A DNA stretch of 64,000 nt from Candidatus Altimarinota bacterium (GCA_020629795.1 JAHDCR010000003.1:45925-109924); one strand, 5' to 3'. Positions 42,289 to 51,764 are shown, counted from the first letter of the stretch. Made by a program: numbers and translations. Notes: generated from the sequence alone by a model not told the origin.

Positions 42289-42960
42289 ATGCATATAATG
42301 GTAATAGATGATGAGAAAATCTTGTCAAAACAACTTAAAACTAAATTAGAGCGAAATTGATATGAAGTTTCGCTTATCAACAGTTATAAACAATTTTTAA
42401 AAACAGATACTTTAGACCACATAGATTTATTTTTAGTTGATATATCACTTTGAGATGGAAATTGAATCGATATTGTAAAAATGTTAAAAAAATCGACACA
42501 TACTCAAGATACATCAATTATATTTATTTCTTGACATACAGAGCTATCTTTAAAAATACAATGACTTGATGCATGAGGAGATGATTATATCATGAAACCA
42601 TTTGAGTTTGATGAACTTCTTGCTAGAATTCGTAGCAATCTCAGAAAAAAATACCCAACAGTAATATCGAGTACTTTAAAGTATAAAAATATCACTTTTG
42701 AAACATCTAGTAGAAGTGTTTTTTTGAATAAAGAAGAAATAACCCTATCAAAAAAAGAAAAACAAATACTTGAACACATGATGTTATATCAAGGAACATG
42801 TATTTCTAAACATCAATTGCAAAAAATGTTCTGGAAAACAAATATGAGTGCAACTCTTCCAGAAAACACCATCAACGTTACAATATGTAATCTCAGAAAA
42901 AAAATTTGAAAACAAGCTGAAATAAAAACTATAAGATGAGAATGATACACACTTTTATAA
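42289..42960 (+). CDS. OmpR/PhoB-type response regulator (orphan)
   Basis: A 223-aa regulator. The receiver is IMVIDDEKILSKQLKTKLER (acidic pair), IDLFLVDISLGDGNGIDIVK (phospho-acceptor Asp), TSIIFISGHTELSL and DDYIMKPFEFDELLARI. The winged-helix domain contains ITLSKKEKQILEHMMLYQGT, LQKMFWKTNMSATLPENTIN (recognition helix region), VTICNLRKKIG and IRGEGYTLL. No kinase gene adjoins it, so it may share the kinase at 38177 or be an orphan. Direct repeats upstream suggest autoregulation and control of the divergent zinc-ribbon genes. Confidence 0.93.
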
Positions 42961-43008
42961 GCTTTATTAAATTAGCATTAAATTTTAATGAGAAAATAAC
43001 AGTGATAT

Positions 43009-43037
43009 TTGAATAATAATTCAAGCTGCTGTATAAT
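43009..43037 (+). promoter_or_regulatory. Sigma-70-like promoter of the receiver-only gene
   Basis: TTGAAT, an exact 17-bp spacer and a perfect TATAAT, 28 bp before the ATG at 43066. A TTAGCATTAAA element lies about 35 bp upstream of the -35 box. Confidence 0.65.
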
Positions 43038-43065
43038 ATTATTTTAATAGATATAAGATAGTATC

Positions 43066-43524
43066 ATGTACGTAGAAATCATTGATGATAATATTGAGTT
43101 AACTCGTCATTTAAAGAAATCATTCATAAAAAAATGATTTTGAGTTACCGTGTATAATAGTAGAAATGATTTTTTAAAAACATCGAATTTCAGTGCAGAT
43201 TTTTTTCTAATGGATATTAATTTATGAGACTGAAATTGACTTGATCTCATTGAACACCTTCGAATTGTTAAAAAAATTGATTCCCCTGTTATCGTTATGT
43301 CAGGACAAACTGTCACTGGAACCAAAAAAGATAGCTTTATTATATGAGCTGATGATTTCCTGGAAAAACCATTTACATTTGGTGAATTGGAAGAAAGAAT
43401 GAACGATATACTCTCACATGTAACTTCAAGAACCAAGATTGAATGTGGTTGTGAGGATAAACCCTTATTTTCATGTCTTTCCGAGAATGAAAAAATAAAA
43501 ATTTTCAATAAAAGCTCTACATAA
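43066..43524 (+). CDS. Receiver-domain protein with short cysteine-rich tail
   Basis: A 152-aa protein. Residues 1-120 form a receiver: YVEIIDDNIELTRHLKKSFI, ADFFLMDINLGDGNGLDLIE (phospho-acceptor Asp), PVIVMSGQTVTGTKKDS (Ser/Thr position) and ADDFLEKPFTFGELEERMND (Lys). No DNA-binding domain follows. The tail has three Cys residues (TKIECGCEDKPLFSCLSENE) that could hold a metal or form disulfides. It may be a phosphate sink or relay shared with the neighbouring regulators (inference). It has its own promoter. Confidence 0.85.
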
Positions 43525-43536
43525 CTAAATATACTT

Positions 43537-44970
43537 TTACTCTCATCAAATCCCTCTCCCCCTTGGCTGATCTCAATCATGCAACACAGCTTGAGAATGT
43601 AATAATTTAACAGCTAATGCTGAATCATGAACCTTTGGAGTAGTGCGGTCTAACATTTTTTTTTCAAAATCTGTGAGTAGTATTTTCCTGAGTCACAGTT
43701 GTCTCCATTTTGTTTTAGAACCACACTTTGTAGCTATAGCTCTTGCTAAATCTAGAGCATCTAAAATAGCTTGATTTGCTCCCTGTCCTTTAAACGGACT
43801 CATCGGATGCATCGCATCTCAAATAAGGGTTATATTTCATAAATTCTGTAAAAATTCAGGTCCTAGTATCTCTCTATCATATACAGGATAGCCAGAAATT
43901 AAAGAAGTTTTCGTTGCCTCAAGTATTTCTGGAATAGGACTATGCCAATCTGACAGTCTTCTTATTCACTCTTGTTTCAAGGTATTGGATCATTTTTTGC
44001 TTAATTTTATAGCTTCTGTTTCATTCATAGGAAAACTGAGCTGCCACATAATAGAATCTTTATCATATGGCATAACATAAATTCTTTCATGAGCATTTAC
44101 TGTTTGGAATACTGTTTCACCATCTAAAAGATCAAGTTCAATATTTCACAGAGATTCTATGGGACAAATTCAAAGTATGACAATACAACCTAAATATCTC
44201 AGAGGTGTAGTATTATTTTCAAGCTGCAAACTACGTACTTGGCTTCTAATACCATCTGCTCCAACCACTAAATCAGCTTTGGCAATTTTTGTAGTATTTC
44301 CTACTTGAAACTCTAAATCAAATTGAGATTCATGATTAGGTGATATGCTTATTAATTGATGTCCCCACTTTATTTCTCTCTCATCAACTAAACCATTCAA
44401 TAATTCCTTACGTAAACTTTGCCTGGAAATATGTATATTTCTTGGTTTTGTATTTTTATTACGCTCTTCTTCTGTTAATTTTCTTCTTCACCATTCTCAT
44501 ATTAGCTTTCAAGATGAATCATGAACTTTGTGTAAAATAGAGATAATACCATCTTTCAAATCAAAAATTCATAATCAAGCTACTGCTTTACTCGCTTGTT
44601 GAAGCGTTAAGCCGTATCATTGGCTTCGAGAATTAAAACTCTCATCTCGCTCGTAGAGTGTATATGGAATTCACCTATGAAGGCACGCAAGAGCTAAGGC
44701 AACTCAACCTATACCTCAACCTATAATCGCAACATTAGGAAATTCTTTATTTATTTCAGGAAAAGCTTGTGATTTCAGTATGCCATATCAATGACAATTT
44801 TTACATATATCAATATGCGGTACAAGTGCTTTAGGTCTAGTTATTCAGGCTATTCCCTGCTCAAACTTTTGTAATCTCCTTGCATAACGACGTTTAGCTC
44901 ACTTTCAAATTGTGAGCTGGATTTTTCCATATCAATTACACACAGAACAAGGAATATAATAATTTTTCAT
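43537..44970 (-). CDS. FAD-dependent monooxygenase with N-terminal DnaJ-like zinc motif
   Basis: A 477-aa flavoprotein of the PheA/UbiH group. An N-terminal extension of about 75 residues carries two CxxCxGxG motifs (PCSVCNGYGK and DICKNCHGYG), as in DnaJ-type zinc centres. The flavin domain follows: NVAIIGGGIGGVALALACLH then YTLYERDESF (Rossmann GxGxxG with terminal acidic residue), ISRQSLRKELLNGL, ADLVVGADGIRSQVRSLQLE (DG motif) and ITLIGDAMHPMSPFKGQGAN (GD motif with second FAD-binding site). It hydroxylates an unknown aromatic or lipid-like substrate using NAD(P)H and O2, odd in a supposedly fermentative lineage. Monocistronic. Confidence 0.88.
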
Positions 44971-44993
44971 ACAGCTAATATATTCATAATACT

Positions 44994-45029
44994 AAAAAAA
45001 TCACTTCTATTTCTAGAAGTGATTTTTTA
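44994..45029. repeat. Hairpin repeat, left boundary of the kinase cassette
   Basis: AAATCACTTCT-atttct-AGAAGTGATTT with A/T runs. It can terminate both flanking minus-strand genes. The same hairpin, including the loop, recurs at 47734-47767 with one base changed in the stem (A to G). Confidence 0.8.
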
Positions 45030-45142
45030 CTTATTTATGGCAACACAAGAAGGAGCTACATAGAACTTTTTTCATCACTTACTAAAGAAAATATAGAATA
45101 TCTCTCTGAATTATGGAATGATACTATAAATACTATCTAGTC

Positions 45143-45652
45143 CTAGCCTTGTTTTTTACCTAATATATCTCTAGTTTTCTGAGCTCCATCACTTACCTGT
45201 TCTTGAGCTTCATCAGAGAAGTATAACTCAGGATTAACTATTACTCACTTATACACTCCTCTTTCTGGAAGGGTTTCATCAGTTAATTCATAAGTATTTG
45301 AAACTACAAGATATTCAAAGTCGCTATATTCAAACCCACCTAATATTTCTCAAACTTGATATTTTCCATCTATTTTATGAGGACTCATTCTAGTGGTTCA
45401 TTCTAAACTATCTTTATATGCTGCATCATTATTTGCTCTAAAATTGATAGATTGTGATTTTAGAACTTTTACAAGCAGAAAATCACTACTCAGTTCATTT
45501 ATATCAGTAGAGTCTAAATCTAATTGTTCCAAAGTTCTTGAAAATTCTGAAATAGGGAGCAATACATCTTGATAGCTAGTAAAATCTATATCTTCTCACC
45601 TATAAGATATGGTTCAATTAACTATAGGTAATGTTTCATTTATTTTATTCAT
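45143..45652 (-). CDS. Hypothetical protein, third gene of the kinase cassette
   Basis: A 169-aa soluble protein beginning MNKINETLPIVNGTISYRGE. It contains SEFSRTLEQLDLDSTDINEL, a central basic block (LLVKVLKSQSINFRANNDAA) and a C-terminal half with EILGGFEYSDFEYLVVSNTY. No signal peptide or membrane helix is seen and no family is recognised. It begins 17 bp after the kinase-like gene stop, in the same operon. The TAG stop is followed by about 110 bp of sequence without a convincing gene and then the boundary hairpin. Confidence 0.65.
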
Positions 45653-45669
45653 TCTAAATATATTAAATA

Positions 45670-47343
45670 TTATTCTGTTGGTATTCTACTTCTTCAAAAA
45701 TCTATTATATAAATTTTTCAGTCCTTTCATAACATAAAGTTTCACCAATGTCAGTCTCAATGTACATATCAGTTACTATTAAAATGATTTAGGATTTTTC
45801 TAAACTCAGCATAATGTAATCTACTTGCTTGAGATTCCATATCTACAATGAATTCCCAAGTAGGTTGGTCTCATTGCATTTCATTATACTCACTTGAATC
45901 CCTAGGATATACATATCATCATTCTGCTCTTATAGCTTCTTCAATTTGATAATCAAACATTCCATCAGTTCATTCAGGAAATAGCCTCTGTGCTAATTCT
46001 GGTTGTAATTCTAAGGTTTTTAAAACCCTAAAGTTATTTCCATCTACTCTATCCATTTCATATACACCAGTTCTTCTGTCAAATTTCACTACTTTTGGAA
46101 TTTCAATTTTATCTAGAAACTCCTTCATTTCTCAAGATGCATTTTCTCTTTGTTCTAAAAGAAAATCTCTAAAAGCAGTATGGTTTCTGAGTTCAATATC
46201 TAATTTATCAGTATCTCAAGGTTTAGCAATTTTAAGTAATTTATCACTTTTATTTGGGTGCCTTAGAGTAATAGCATTCATACCCTCTCATACTATATCA
46301 GCTTCTGTAATATCTCACAGTATATCTCTATACTCAGCTAAATAATCAAATCTTGGGTCTTCATAGATATTTGGAAATTCTGGAAACTCTTTTCCACAGA
46401 TATTGTTATCAAAAAGGGTTCTTATCTCTCAACTGGTGAGTCCTGCATCTCTAAGGATTTTAGTTTTTTCCCTAAGGTCTCAAAGTGAGTAGCTACCATC
46501 CTCAAGTCTCTCTCAGAAATTATGAGCATCCAATATAGCTTGTCTTTGGTTTTCTGAAATATCTCTTCCCAGAAATATTCCTGCAGCTTCTAATCTCTCA
46601 GCATCTGGAAGTTTAGATATATCATCTATAAGAGCTCTATCTAGATTATTTGGTGATGGAGTATCTAAAGTATTTATTGCTGACCTTACTGCTTTTCTTC
46701 CAACAGTAGCTGCAACTCATACTCAGGTAGCAACTAATCCTAGATCTGCTACTGCTTTTCATTTCTCATAAGCATCTCCTGAGAACAAGTCCCAGATACT
46801 CTCTCATAAGGCTTGTAGAATTCATTTAATTCCACTCCAAGTTGCAAGTTGCCTCAGAGCATCAAGTATCACTCCTCATTTTGTTTCTATAATTTGCAGA
46901 GCTAAATCTCCATTCTCAAATATGAGAGTATCTACTATTCCTTTTGCAAAGTTTGTTAAAGCTCCATTATTTGCATGATTTTCATCAATATCTAGAGATT
47001 CATAGAGATAATTTTGAGCCTGCTCTATGAGCTCATGCATTTCTTCTTCTGGGACTTCATCATCACCTTCAGCTTCTAGATTATTATTAGCTGCTGCTCT
47101 TTGAAGTTCTGCTGCAAGTGCTGCACTATTAGCCTCTTGAAATTCTATGAGATATGCTCTGAGTTCTGGGTTATCTTCTATAAGCATTTCTACTACTGCT
47201 CTCACATCTTCTACTGTTCCTGTTTCAGCTAGACTAGCAATAGCTTCATCATCCAGTCTAGATAAAATCTCATCAGTTGTTTCCTGATGAGTATCTAAAC
47301 CAGTATTTTGGTCTAGGGATGAATGTAATGCTTCTCCTGCCAT
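45670..47343 (-). CDS. Large helical protein with a protein-kinase-like catalytic domain
   Basis: A 557-aa protein. Residues 1-160 are acidic and helical (TDEILSRLDDEAIASLAETG ... ELRAYLIEFQEANSAALAAE). Residues 160-220 include a Gly/Ala-rich, mildly hydrophobic patch (VADLGLVATGVGVAATVGRK). From about residue 345 the elements of the protein-kinase fold appear in order: a Gly-rich loop IVGEGMNAITLRH, a VAIK-like Lys in KLLKIAK, a C-helix Glu (KLDIELRNH), the catalytic loop YVHGDGHWGNFML (H-x-D-x4-N, Asp near 530) and the metal site IIDFGRS. The catalytic loop looks more like aminoglycoside-phosphotransferase / RIO / effector kinases than like Hanks kinases. The target is unknown. Confidence 0.8.
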
Positions 47344-47349
47344 TTTATT

Positions 47350-47679
47350 TTAAGTATTTTCTAGTTCTAGTAATAAATTTTCTAATTCTTCTTGTTTATA
47401 TATTTCTTCTATATGTTCTTTGTTTTTTCTTATGTTTGCATGGTTTTTTTTGTAGTATTCTTGTATTTGGGATAGTTTTATCTCAGGATTACTCTTCAGT
47501 TGTTTTAGAAATTGTAACATCAAAGATTTCTCTGCCTTGATTCCCTGCTCTAAAACTTGTTTTTGCTTCTCAGAAAGTTTTTCAAAATACTCTAAAATCT
47601 GCTGTATCATGGTGTTACCCAGAAACAAACTCTGTTTTACTGCATTTTTCAAGTTTTCTTCATTCAAAATTGCATACAA
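47350..47679 (-). CDS. Charged coiled-coil protein, first gene of the kinase cassette
   Basis: A 109-aa, mostly helical, strongly charged protein: MYAILNEENLKNAVKQSLFL, ILEYFEKLSEKQKQVLEQGI and YKKNHANIRKNKEHIEEIYK. It is readable without any TGA. It ends 6 bp before the start of the kinase-like gene, implying co-translation. It could be a chaperone, antitoxin or regulator for the large protein by analogy with small genes heading effector cassettes, but no family is recognised. Confidence 0.65.
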   Translation of the reverse strand: MYAILNEENLKNAVKQSLFLGNTMIQQILEYFEKLSEKQKQVLEQGIKAEKSLMLQFLKQLKSNPEIKLSQIQEYYKKNHANIRKNKEHIEEIYKQEELENLLLELENT

Positions 47680-47733
47680 AAAGCTACAATATAGTAGCTT
47701 TATTGTAGCATAGTTTTGAATTTATGGCAAAAT

Positions 47734-47767
47734 CAAAAAATCACTTCTATTTCTAGAGGTGATTTTT
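47734..47767. repeat. Hairpin repeat, right boundary of the kinase cassette
   Basis: AAATCACTTCT-atttct-AGAGGTGATTT, the same hairpin as at 44994-45029 with one stem base changed. It lies just upstream of the cassette and immediately 3' of tRNA-Trp. A smaller hairpin (AAGCTAC / GTAGCTT) sits at 47683-47703. Confidence 0.8.
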
Positions 47768-47777
47768 AAAACTTAAA

Positions 47778-47852
47778 TGGCAGGCCCACTAGGAATCGAA
47801 CCTAGAGCACGGGATTTGGAATCCCGGATTTTAACCGTTAAACTATAGGCCT
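47778..47852 (-). tRNA. tRNA-Trp(CCA)
   Basis: Acceptor AGGCCTA / TGGGCCT, anticodon arm CGGGA-TTCCAAA-TCCCG with anticodon CCA, T-arm CTAGG-TTCGATT-CCTAG, discriminator G and an encoded CCA. The anticodon reads only UGG, consistent with UGA not being a tryptophan codon here. It lies downstream of tsf. Confidence 0.94.
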
Positions 47853-47930
47853 AGAAAATTAAATTTCTGAATATGATACTTTTTACAAGGCTTAATTTGT
47901 ATATTATCTCAGAAATTTAATTATTCGTAA

Positions 47931-48716
47931 CTATATACTATATCTTTTGAAACTAGTAAGTGTAGTATCACCAAGAAAAGCAGAAACTTTCATGCTAGGA
48001 TCTATAACAAAAGATTGCTCTAAAAGTGAAATTTCACCTTTGAATTTCCCCATTTTTCCTTCAATAATTTTTAGAAGTACTTCATCTGGTTTCGTACCCA
48101 TATTAGGATCATTTTTCATGATATCTAATTGAATAGCTTTTTCTTTTTCTACAACTTCCTGTGATATATCATCAGAAGAGAGATATTCTGGGTTTGCAGC
48201 AGTAACATGCATAGCTACTTGTTTTAGTTTCGTTTCGTCAGCACCTGCTTCAGCAACTACTACAGCAGCAAGTTTACCATTTGAATGAACATAGTCAGCA
48301 GTAGCACCTCCTTGAATAACTTCATAGTCTTTAATTTGAAGATTTTCACCCATTTCCAGAGCATAATCAGATTCAATAAGCTTTTGAGCAGCTTCCTTAG
48401 ATTCTACACCATTATCTTTTAGATAGTGAGCAATTGTATCAAGTAGAGCCTTGAATTTATCTGAATTAGCAAGGAAATCAGTTTCACAAGAAATAGAAAT
48501 TACATATGATTTACCACCTTCTGATATTACTTTGATTCCTCCCTCGAGAGCTTCTCTATCAGCTTTTTTAGCAGCTTTAGCAAGTCCTTTTTTTCTTAAC
48601 TCTTCAATAGCAGCCTCTATATCTCCATCAGTCTGAGTAAGCGCTTTTTTACACTCCATCATACCAATACCCGTTCGAGCTCTAAGCTCTTTAATTAATT
48701 CCATTGTTACAGCCAT
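47931..48716 (-). CDS. tsf: Translation elongation factor Ts
   Basis: A 261-aa EF-Ts that recycles EF-Tu-GDP. The N-terminal UBA-like helix (MELIKELRARTGIGMMECKK) carries the conserved RxxTGxGMMxCKKAL. The core subdomain motif SCETDFLANSDKF and HVTAANPEYLSSDDI follow. Unusually for this window, the whole gene contains no in-frame TGA; all Gly codons are GGN. It is the last protein gene of the rpsA-rpsB-tsf cluster, with tRNA-Trp after it. Confidence 0.97.
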   Translation of the reverse strand: MAVTMELIKELRARTGIGMMECKKALTQTDGDIEAAIEELRKKGLAKAAKKADREALEGGIKVISEGGKSYVISISCETDFLANSDKFKALLDTIAHYLKDNGVESKEAAQKLIESDYALEMGENLQIKDYEVIQGGATADYVHSNGKLAAVVVAEAGADETKLKQVAMHVTAANPEYLSSDDISQEVVEKEKAIQLDIMKNDPNMGTKPDEVLLKIIEGKMGKFKGEISLLEQSFVIDPSMKVSAFLGDTTLTSFKRYSI

Positions 48717-48739
48717 TTTTTCATTTTTAGTTATATAAA

Positions 48740-48770
48740 ACCTAACTTCTCTTTTTAAGAGAAGTAGGAA
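48740..48770 (-). promoter_or_regulatory. Hairpin in the tsf leader
   Basis: CTTCTCTT-ttta-AAGAGAAG lies between the membrane-protein stop and the tsf start, read as a leader or weak attenuator; the following T tract is poor. Confidence 0.4.
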
Positions 48771-48781
48771 ATTTTTGAGTT

Positions 48782-49153
48782 TTATTTCTTAACTGAATTA
48801 GATATTTTTTCTTCTACACTATCCAATATTTCTATTTTTACTTCTTCACCATTATAAGCTTTCCAAGCTAGGAAACCAGAACCAATCATATACGCAGGGA
48901 AAATCATCCATCAAAGAATTGAACCTGTCAAAAATATATGTCCGATTATAGCTGCAACAGCAATAATTCAAGAATACATTATATGATGTTGAGCAGCTTG
49001 TTTATTAGTTCTTCAGAGAAAATGCATAGAAACAGCCCCAATAAGATATGGAAAATATGCTAACGCATGAACAACATTTTGTTGCATTAGTAAAGAAACT
49101 TCATTAGTTTCAACTTCAACTTTTGCAGATACCTTCTTTGTAGCTTTTGGCAT
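48782..49153 (-). CDS. Small membrane protein between rpsB and tsf
   Basis: A 123-aa protein with a charged N-terminus (MPKATKKVSAKVEVETNEVS), about three to four helices (NVVHALAYFPYLIGAVSMHF, GIIAVAAIIGHIFLTGSILG, PAYMIGSGFLAWKAYNGEEV) and an acidic tail. The HALAYFPYLIG region recalls the DUF4870/Tic20-like fold, tentatively. Its place inside the ribosomal rpsB-tsf cluster is unusual, since those two genes are adjacent in most bacteria. Confidence 0.7.
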
Positions 49154-49216
49154 AGTATTTATATAAAAAGAATAAGTTACTTACAGAGTATATACTTACT
49201 CCGGAAAAAATCTATA

Positions 49217-50008
49217 TTATTTTTCTTCAGTTTTTACAGTTTCTTCTTTTTTTACTGGTGCTTTTTTAGCAGGTGCTTTTTTAGCAGGTGCTTTCTTTTC
49301 TATTGCTTTTTTAGGAGCAGCAGTTTTAGTAACTTTTGCAGTTTTAATACCATTTAATAATGCAGCAGCAAGATAGTCTAATGATTTTACAGAATTTGTA
49401 TTTGCAGGTATAGCATCTGTAAGTTCATACGGGTTACCGTTTGTATTTGAGATTGCGTATACAGGAAGACCAAGTGAATTAGCTTCTTTAACTGCTTGTG
49501 ATTCGTATTCTCCATCTACAACAAATATCACATCTGGAGTTTTTTTCATTTCTTTTACTCATTTAAATGCTTTATCAAGTTTTTCTAGTTCTAGCATTTT
49601 ACCAGCTCTTTCTTTTTTAGTAAGCATATCCATACCAGTACCTTCACTATCTTTAATAAGTTGGAGGTATGTAGCGATTCTTCTCTTGATAGTTTTGAAA
49701 TTAGTAAGAAGACCAGGAACCCATTTTTCACTTACGTAATAGTTACCAGTTTCTTCAGCGAGTTTCACGAATGCTTCTCTTGCTTGAAGTTTAGTTGAAA
49801 CAAAAAGAATTTTTTTCCCATCAGCTTTATATTGAGCTAGAGCAGTAACTACGTTATCAAGCTGAGTTACTGTTTGAGTTAGGTCGATAATGTGAACCCC
49901 ATTGTTTGAACCGTAAATATACGATTTCATTTGTGGATTCCAATAGTTTGTTTTGTTTCCGATATGGAGAAGGTTTGAAAACATCTCCGTTAATATTTTT
50001 GTATCCAT
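49217..50008 (-). CDS. rpsB: 30S ribosomal protein S2 with Lys/Ala-rich tail
   Basis: A 263-aa S2. It shows LLHIGNKTNYWNPQMKSYIY (the HxG..T..W.P.M..YI.G signature), NNGVHIIDLTQTVTQLDNVV, FVSTKLQAREAFVKLAEETG, YVSEKWVPGLLTNFKTIKRR (RW.GG equivalent) and PDVIFVVDGEYESQAVKEAN. The C-terminal 40 residues are a low-complexity KAPAKKAPAKKAPVKKEE extension. One in-frame TGA (AFK-G-VKEM) splits it in the ORF track. A structured intergenic region separates it from rpsA. Confidence 0.96.
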
Positions 50009-50034
50009 GATATAGTTTTAATTGTTATACAAAT

Positions 50035-50095
50035 CTCGTAAATCGAGACTTTAAATGGATTATAGCTGCCTAGAAAACTAGTTCACAGCTATAAT
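50035..50095 (-). promoter_or_regulatory. Paired hairpins in the rpsA-rpsB intergenic region
   Basis: Two stems are visible: CTCG-taaat-CGAG (50035-50047) and a longer ATTATAGCTG ... CAGCTATAAT (50059-50095) that contains an inner CTAG-aaaa-CTAG. There is no T run, so a regulatory rpsB leader (possibly an S2 autoregulatory site) is more likely than a terminator. Confidence 0.5.
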
Positions 50096-50102
50096 CACTG
50101 GA

Positions 50103-51338
50103 TTATTTAGATTCTTCTTCTTTTTTAGCAGCTGTTTTTTTAGCTGGAGCTTTTTTTGCAACTGGTTTCTTAGCAACTTCAGCGTCGATTTTATCTTCTT
50201 CTGAAGGACCTTCTTTAGCAGCTGGTTTTGCATCTTCTTTCACTCCTTCTGGAGCTGGAGTAAGAGCTTTAAGTGAGAGACCAATTCTCTTTTTATTTGG
50301 TTCAAAGTTAATAATTTTAGCTTCAACTTCTTCTCCTACTTTCACATGTTCTCTGATATCTTTTACGACACCGTGAGAGATTTCTGAAAGATGGATAAGA
50401 CCTTGAATACCTCCATCAAGATCCATGAATGCACCAAATTGTGAGATTCTTGAAATTGGAGCTTTAATTGTATCCCCTGTTTTAACCTTTTTAGAAAGAA
50501 CATCCCAAGGATTATCTTTGAGTTGTTTAATAGAAAGAGAGATTTTTTCACTATCAAGACCGATAACTTTAACCTTAACTTTCATACCAACCTTAGCAAA
50601 TTTACCTGGATTGTTAACATGTCCCCAATCAATTTCAGAAACGTGAACCAGACCTTCAAGACCATCAAATGTAACAAAGAGACCGTATGAGAGTATACCA
50701 GATACCACTCATTCAACGATATCACCTTCTTTGAGAGTTTCAAGTGCTTTTGTTCTTTGTTCTTCCATTGCAGCTTTTTCAGAGAAGATGATTTTTTTAC
50801 CACCATCATCTACATTGATAACTCTAACTTGGAAATCAACTGTAAGAAGTGAGTTGAGATGTTCAAGAATTTTTTCTGGATCTGCTCCTTCAACACGTGG
50901 GTAGTGTAGTGGAGTAAGTTGTGAAACAGGTATAAACCCTTTCAGTCCGTCAATATCAACAAGAAGACCACCTTTATTTGCTTCAGTAGCTCTCACAGTC
51001 ATAACTTCTCCAGATTCAAAGTTAGAGTTAAGAGTATTCAGAGATTTAATTTGATTCGCTCTTTTCAGAGAGAGAATAAGAAGACCTCTTTCAACAGAGT
51101 CACCGAGAACCATTACGTCAATTGGTTGACCAGCAGCAAGTGCATCAAAATCAACACTATTTCCAAGTTCCTTAGAGATAACAAGACCAGTAAACTGGTT
51201 ATTAACATTTACGAGAATGTTTTTCTTTTCGATTTTTTCAATCGTTCCAGTAATTACATCACCCTCTTTTGGGTATTGTATTTCAGGAGAGTTTTCAAAT
51301 AACTCTTTAAAAAGAGTCATATCAGCTTTTGTAGCCAT
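50103..51338 (-). CDS. rpsA: 30S ribosomal protein S1, four S1 domains
   Basis: A 411-aa S1-type protein with four OB/S1 repeats: GDVITGTIEKIEKKNILVNV; GEVMTVRATEANKGGLLVDI ... GLKGFIPVSQ; VVSGILSYGLFVTFDGLEGL then VHVSEIDWG; and GDTIKAPISRISQFGAFMDL ... GLIHLSEISHG. The tail (AKKPVAKKAPAKKTAAKKEE) resembles that of S2. E. coli S1 has six repeats; four is usual in many phyla. It binds mRNA on the ribosome, which matters where Shine-Dalgarno signals are rare. Only one TGA is used in the gene. Confidence 0.95.
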
Positions 51339-51530
51339 ATACTTTGAAAGTTAAAAAATAAAGTAGTGAAATCCTTACTCGATGAGCGCAATCATCTTGA
51401 CTGATTAAAGTCACAGATATATTAAAATCAAAGGCTTAATTCTTTCTTAATATAATCCCGAGAATTTCTCTTAAAAATTAGGTAGTAAAAATTTGAAATA
51501 AATTTCCACTAGTAAATCTTGAAAAGAAAA

Positions 51531-51607
51531 TGGGGTGCCCGAAGGGTCTCGAACCCTCGACCTCCAGAGTCACAACCTGGCGTTCTAACCAACTGAACTA
51601 CGGGCAC
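51531..51607 (-). tRNA. tRNA-His(GTG)
   Basis: Acceptor GTGCCCG / CGGGCAC preceded by a G at position -1, anticodon arm CCAGG-TTGTGAC-TCTGG with anticodon GTG, T-arm GAGGG-TTCGAGA-CCCTT, discriminator C and encoded CCA. It lies about 190 bp upstream of rpsA on the same strand; the space between holds an AT-rich leader and no gene. Confidence 0.94.
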
Positions 51608-51764
51608 CGTATAATTATTTTGCTTTAGCAAAATACACAGAAAACTTACTTTTATCACTAAAAGCCAAGGAAGTATATAAATAACTCCCTGTGAGTCAAA
51701 AGATTTTTAGCTGTTTTTTAGCTATTTACACAGAGTTATGCTAGCATAGCATATATAATATATA

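Noticed and set aside
43107-43580. 157-aa minus ORF
   Set aside because: Antisense of the receiver-only gene, which has a clear promoter and receiver motifs; the minus ORF has no recognisable domain.
45036-45140. Possible small + gene starting ATGGCAACACAAGAAGG
   Set aside because: It stops after eight codons; the remaining sequence has no supported frame.
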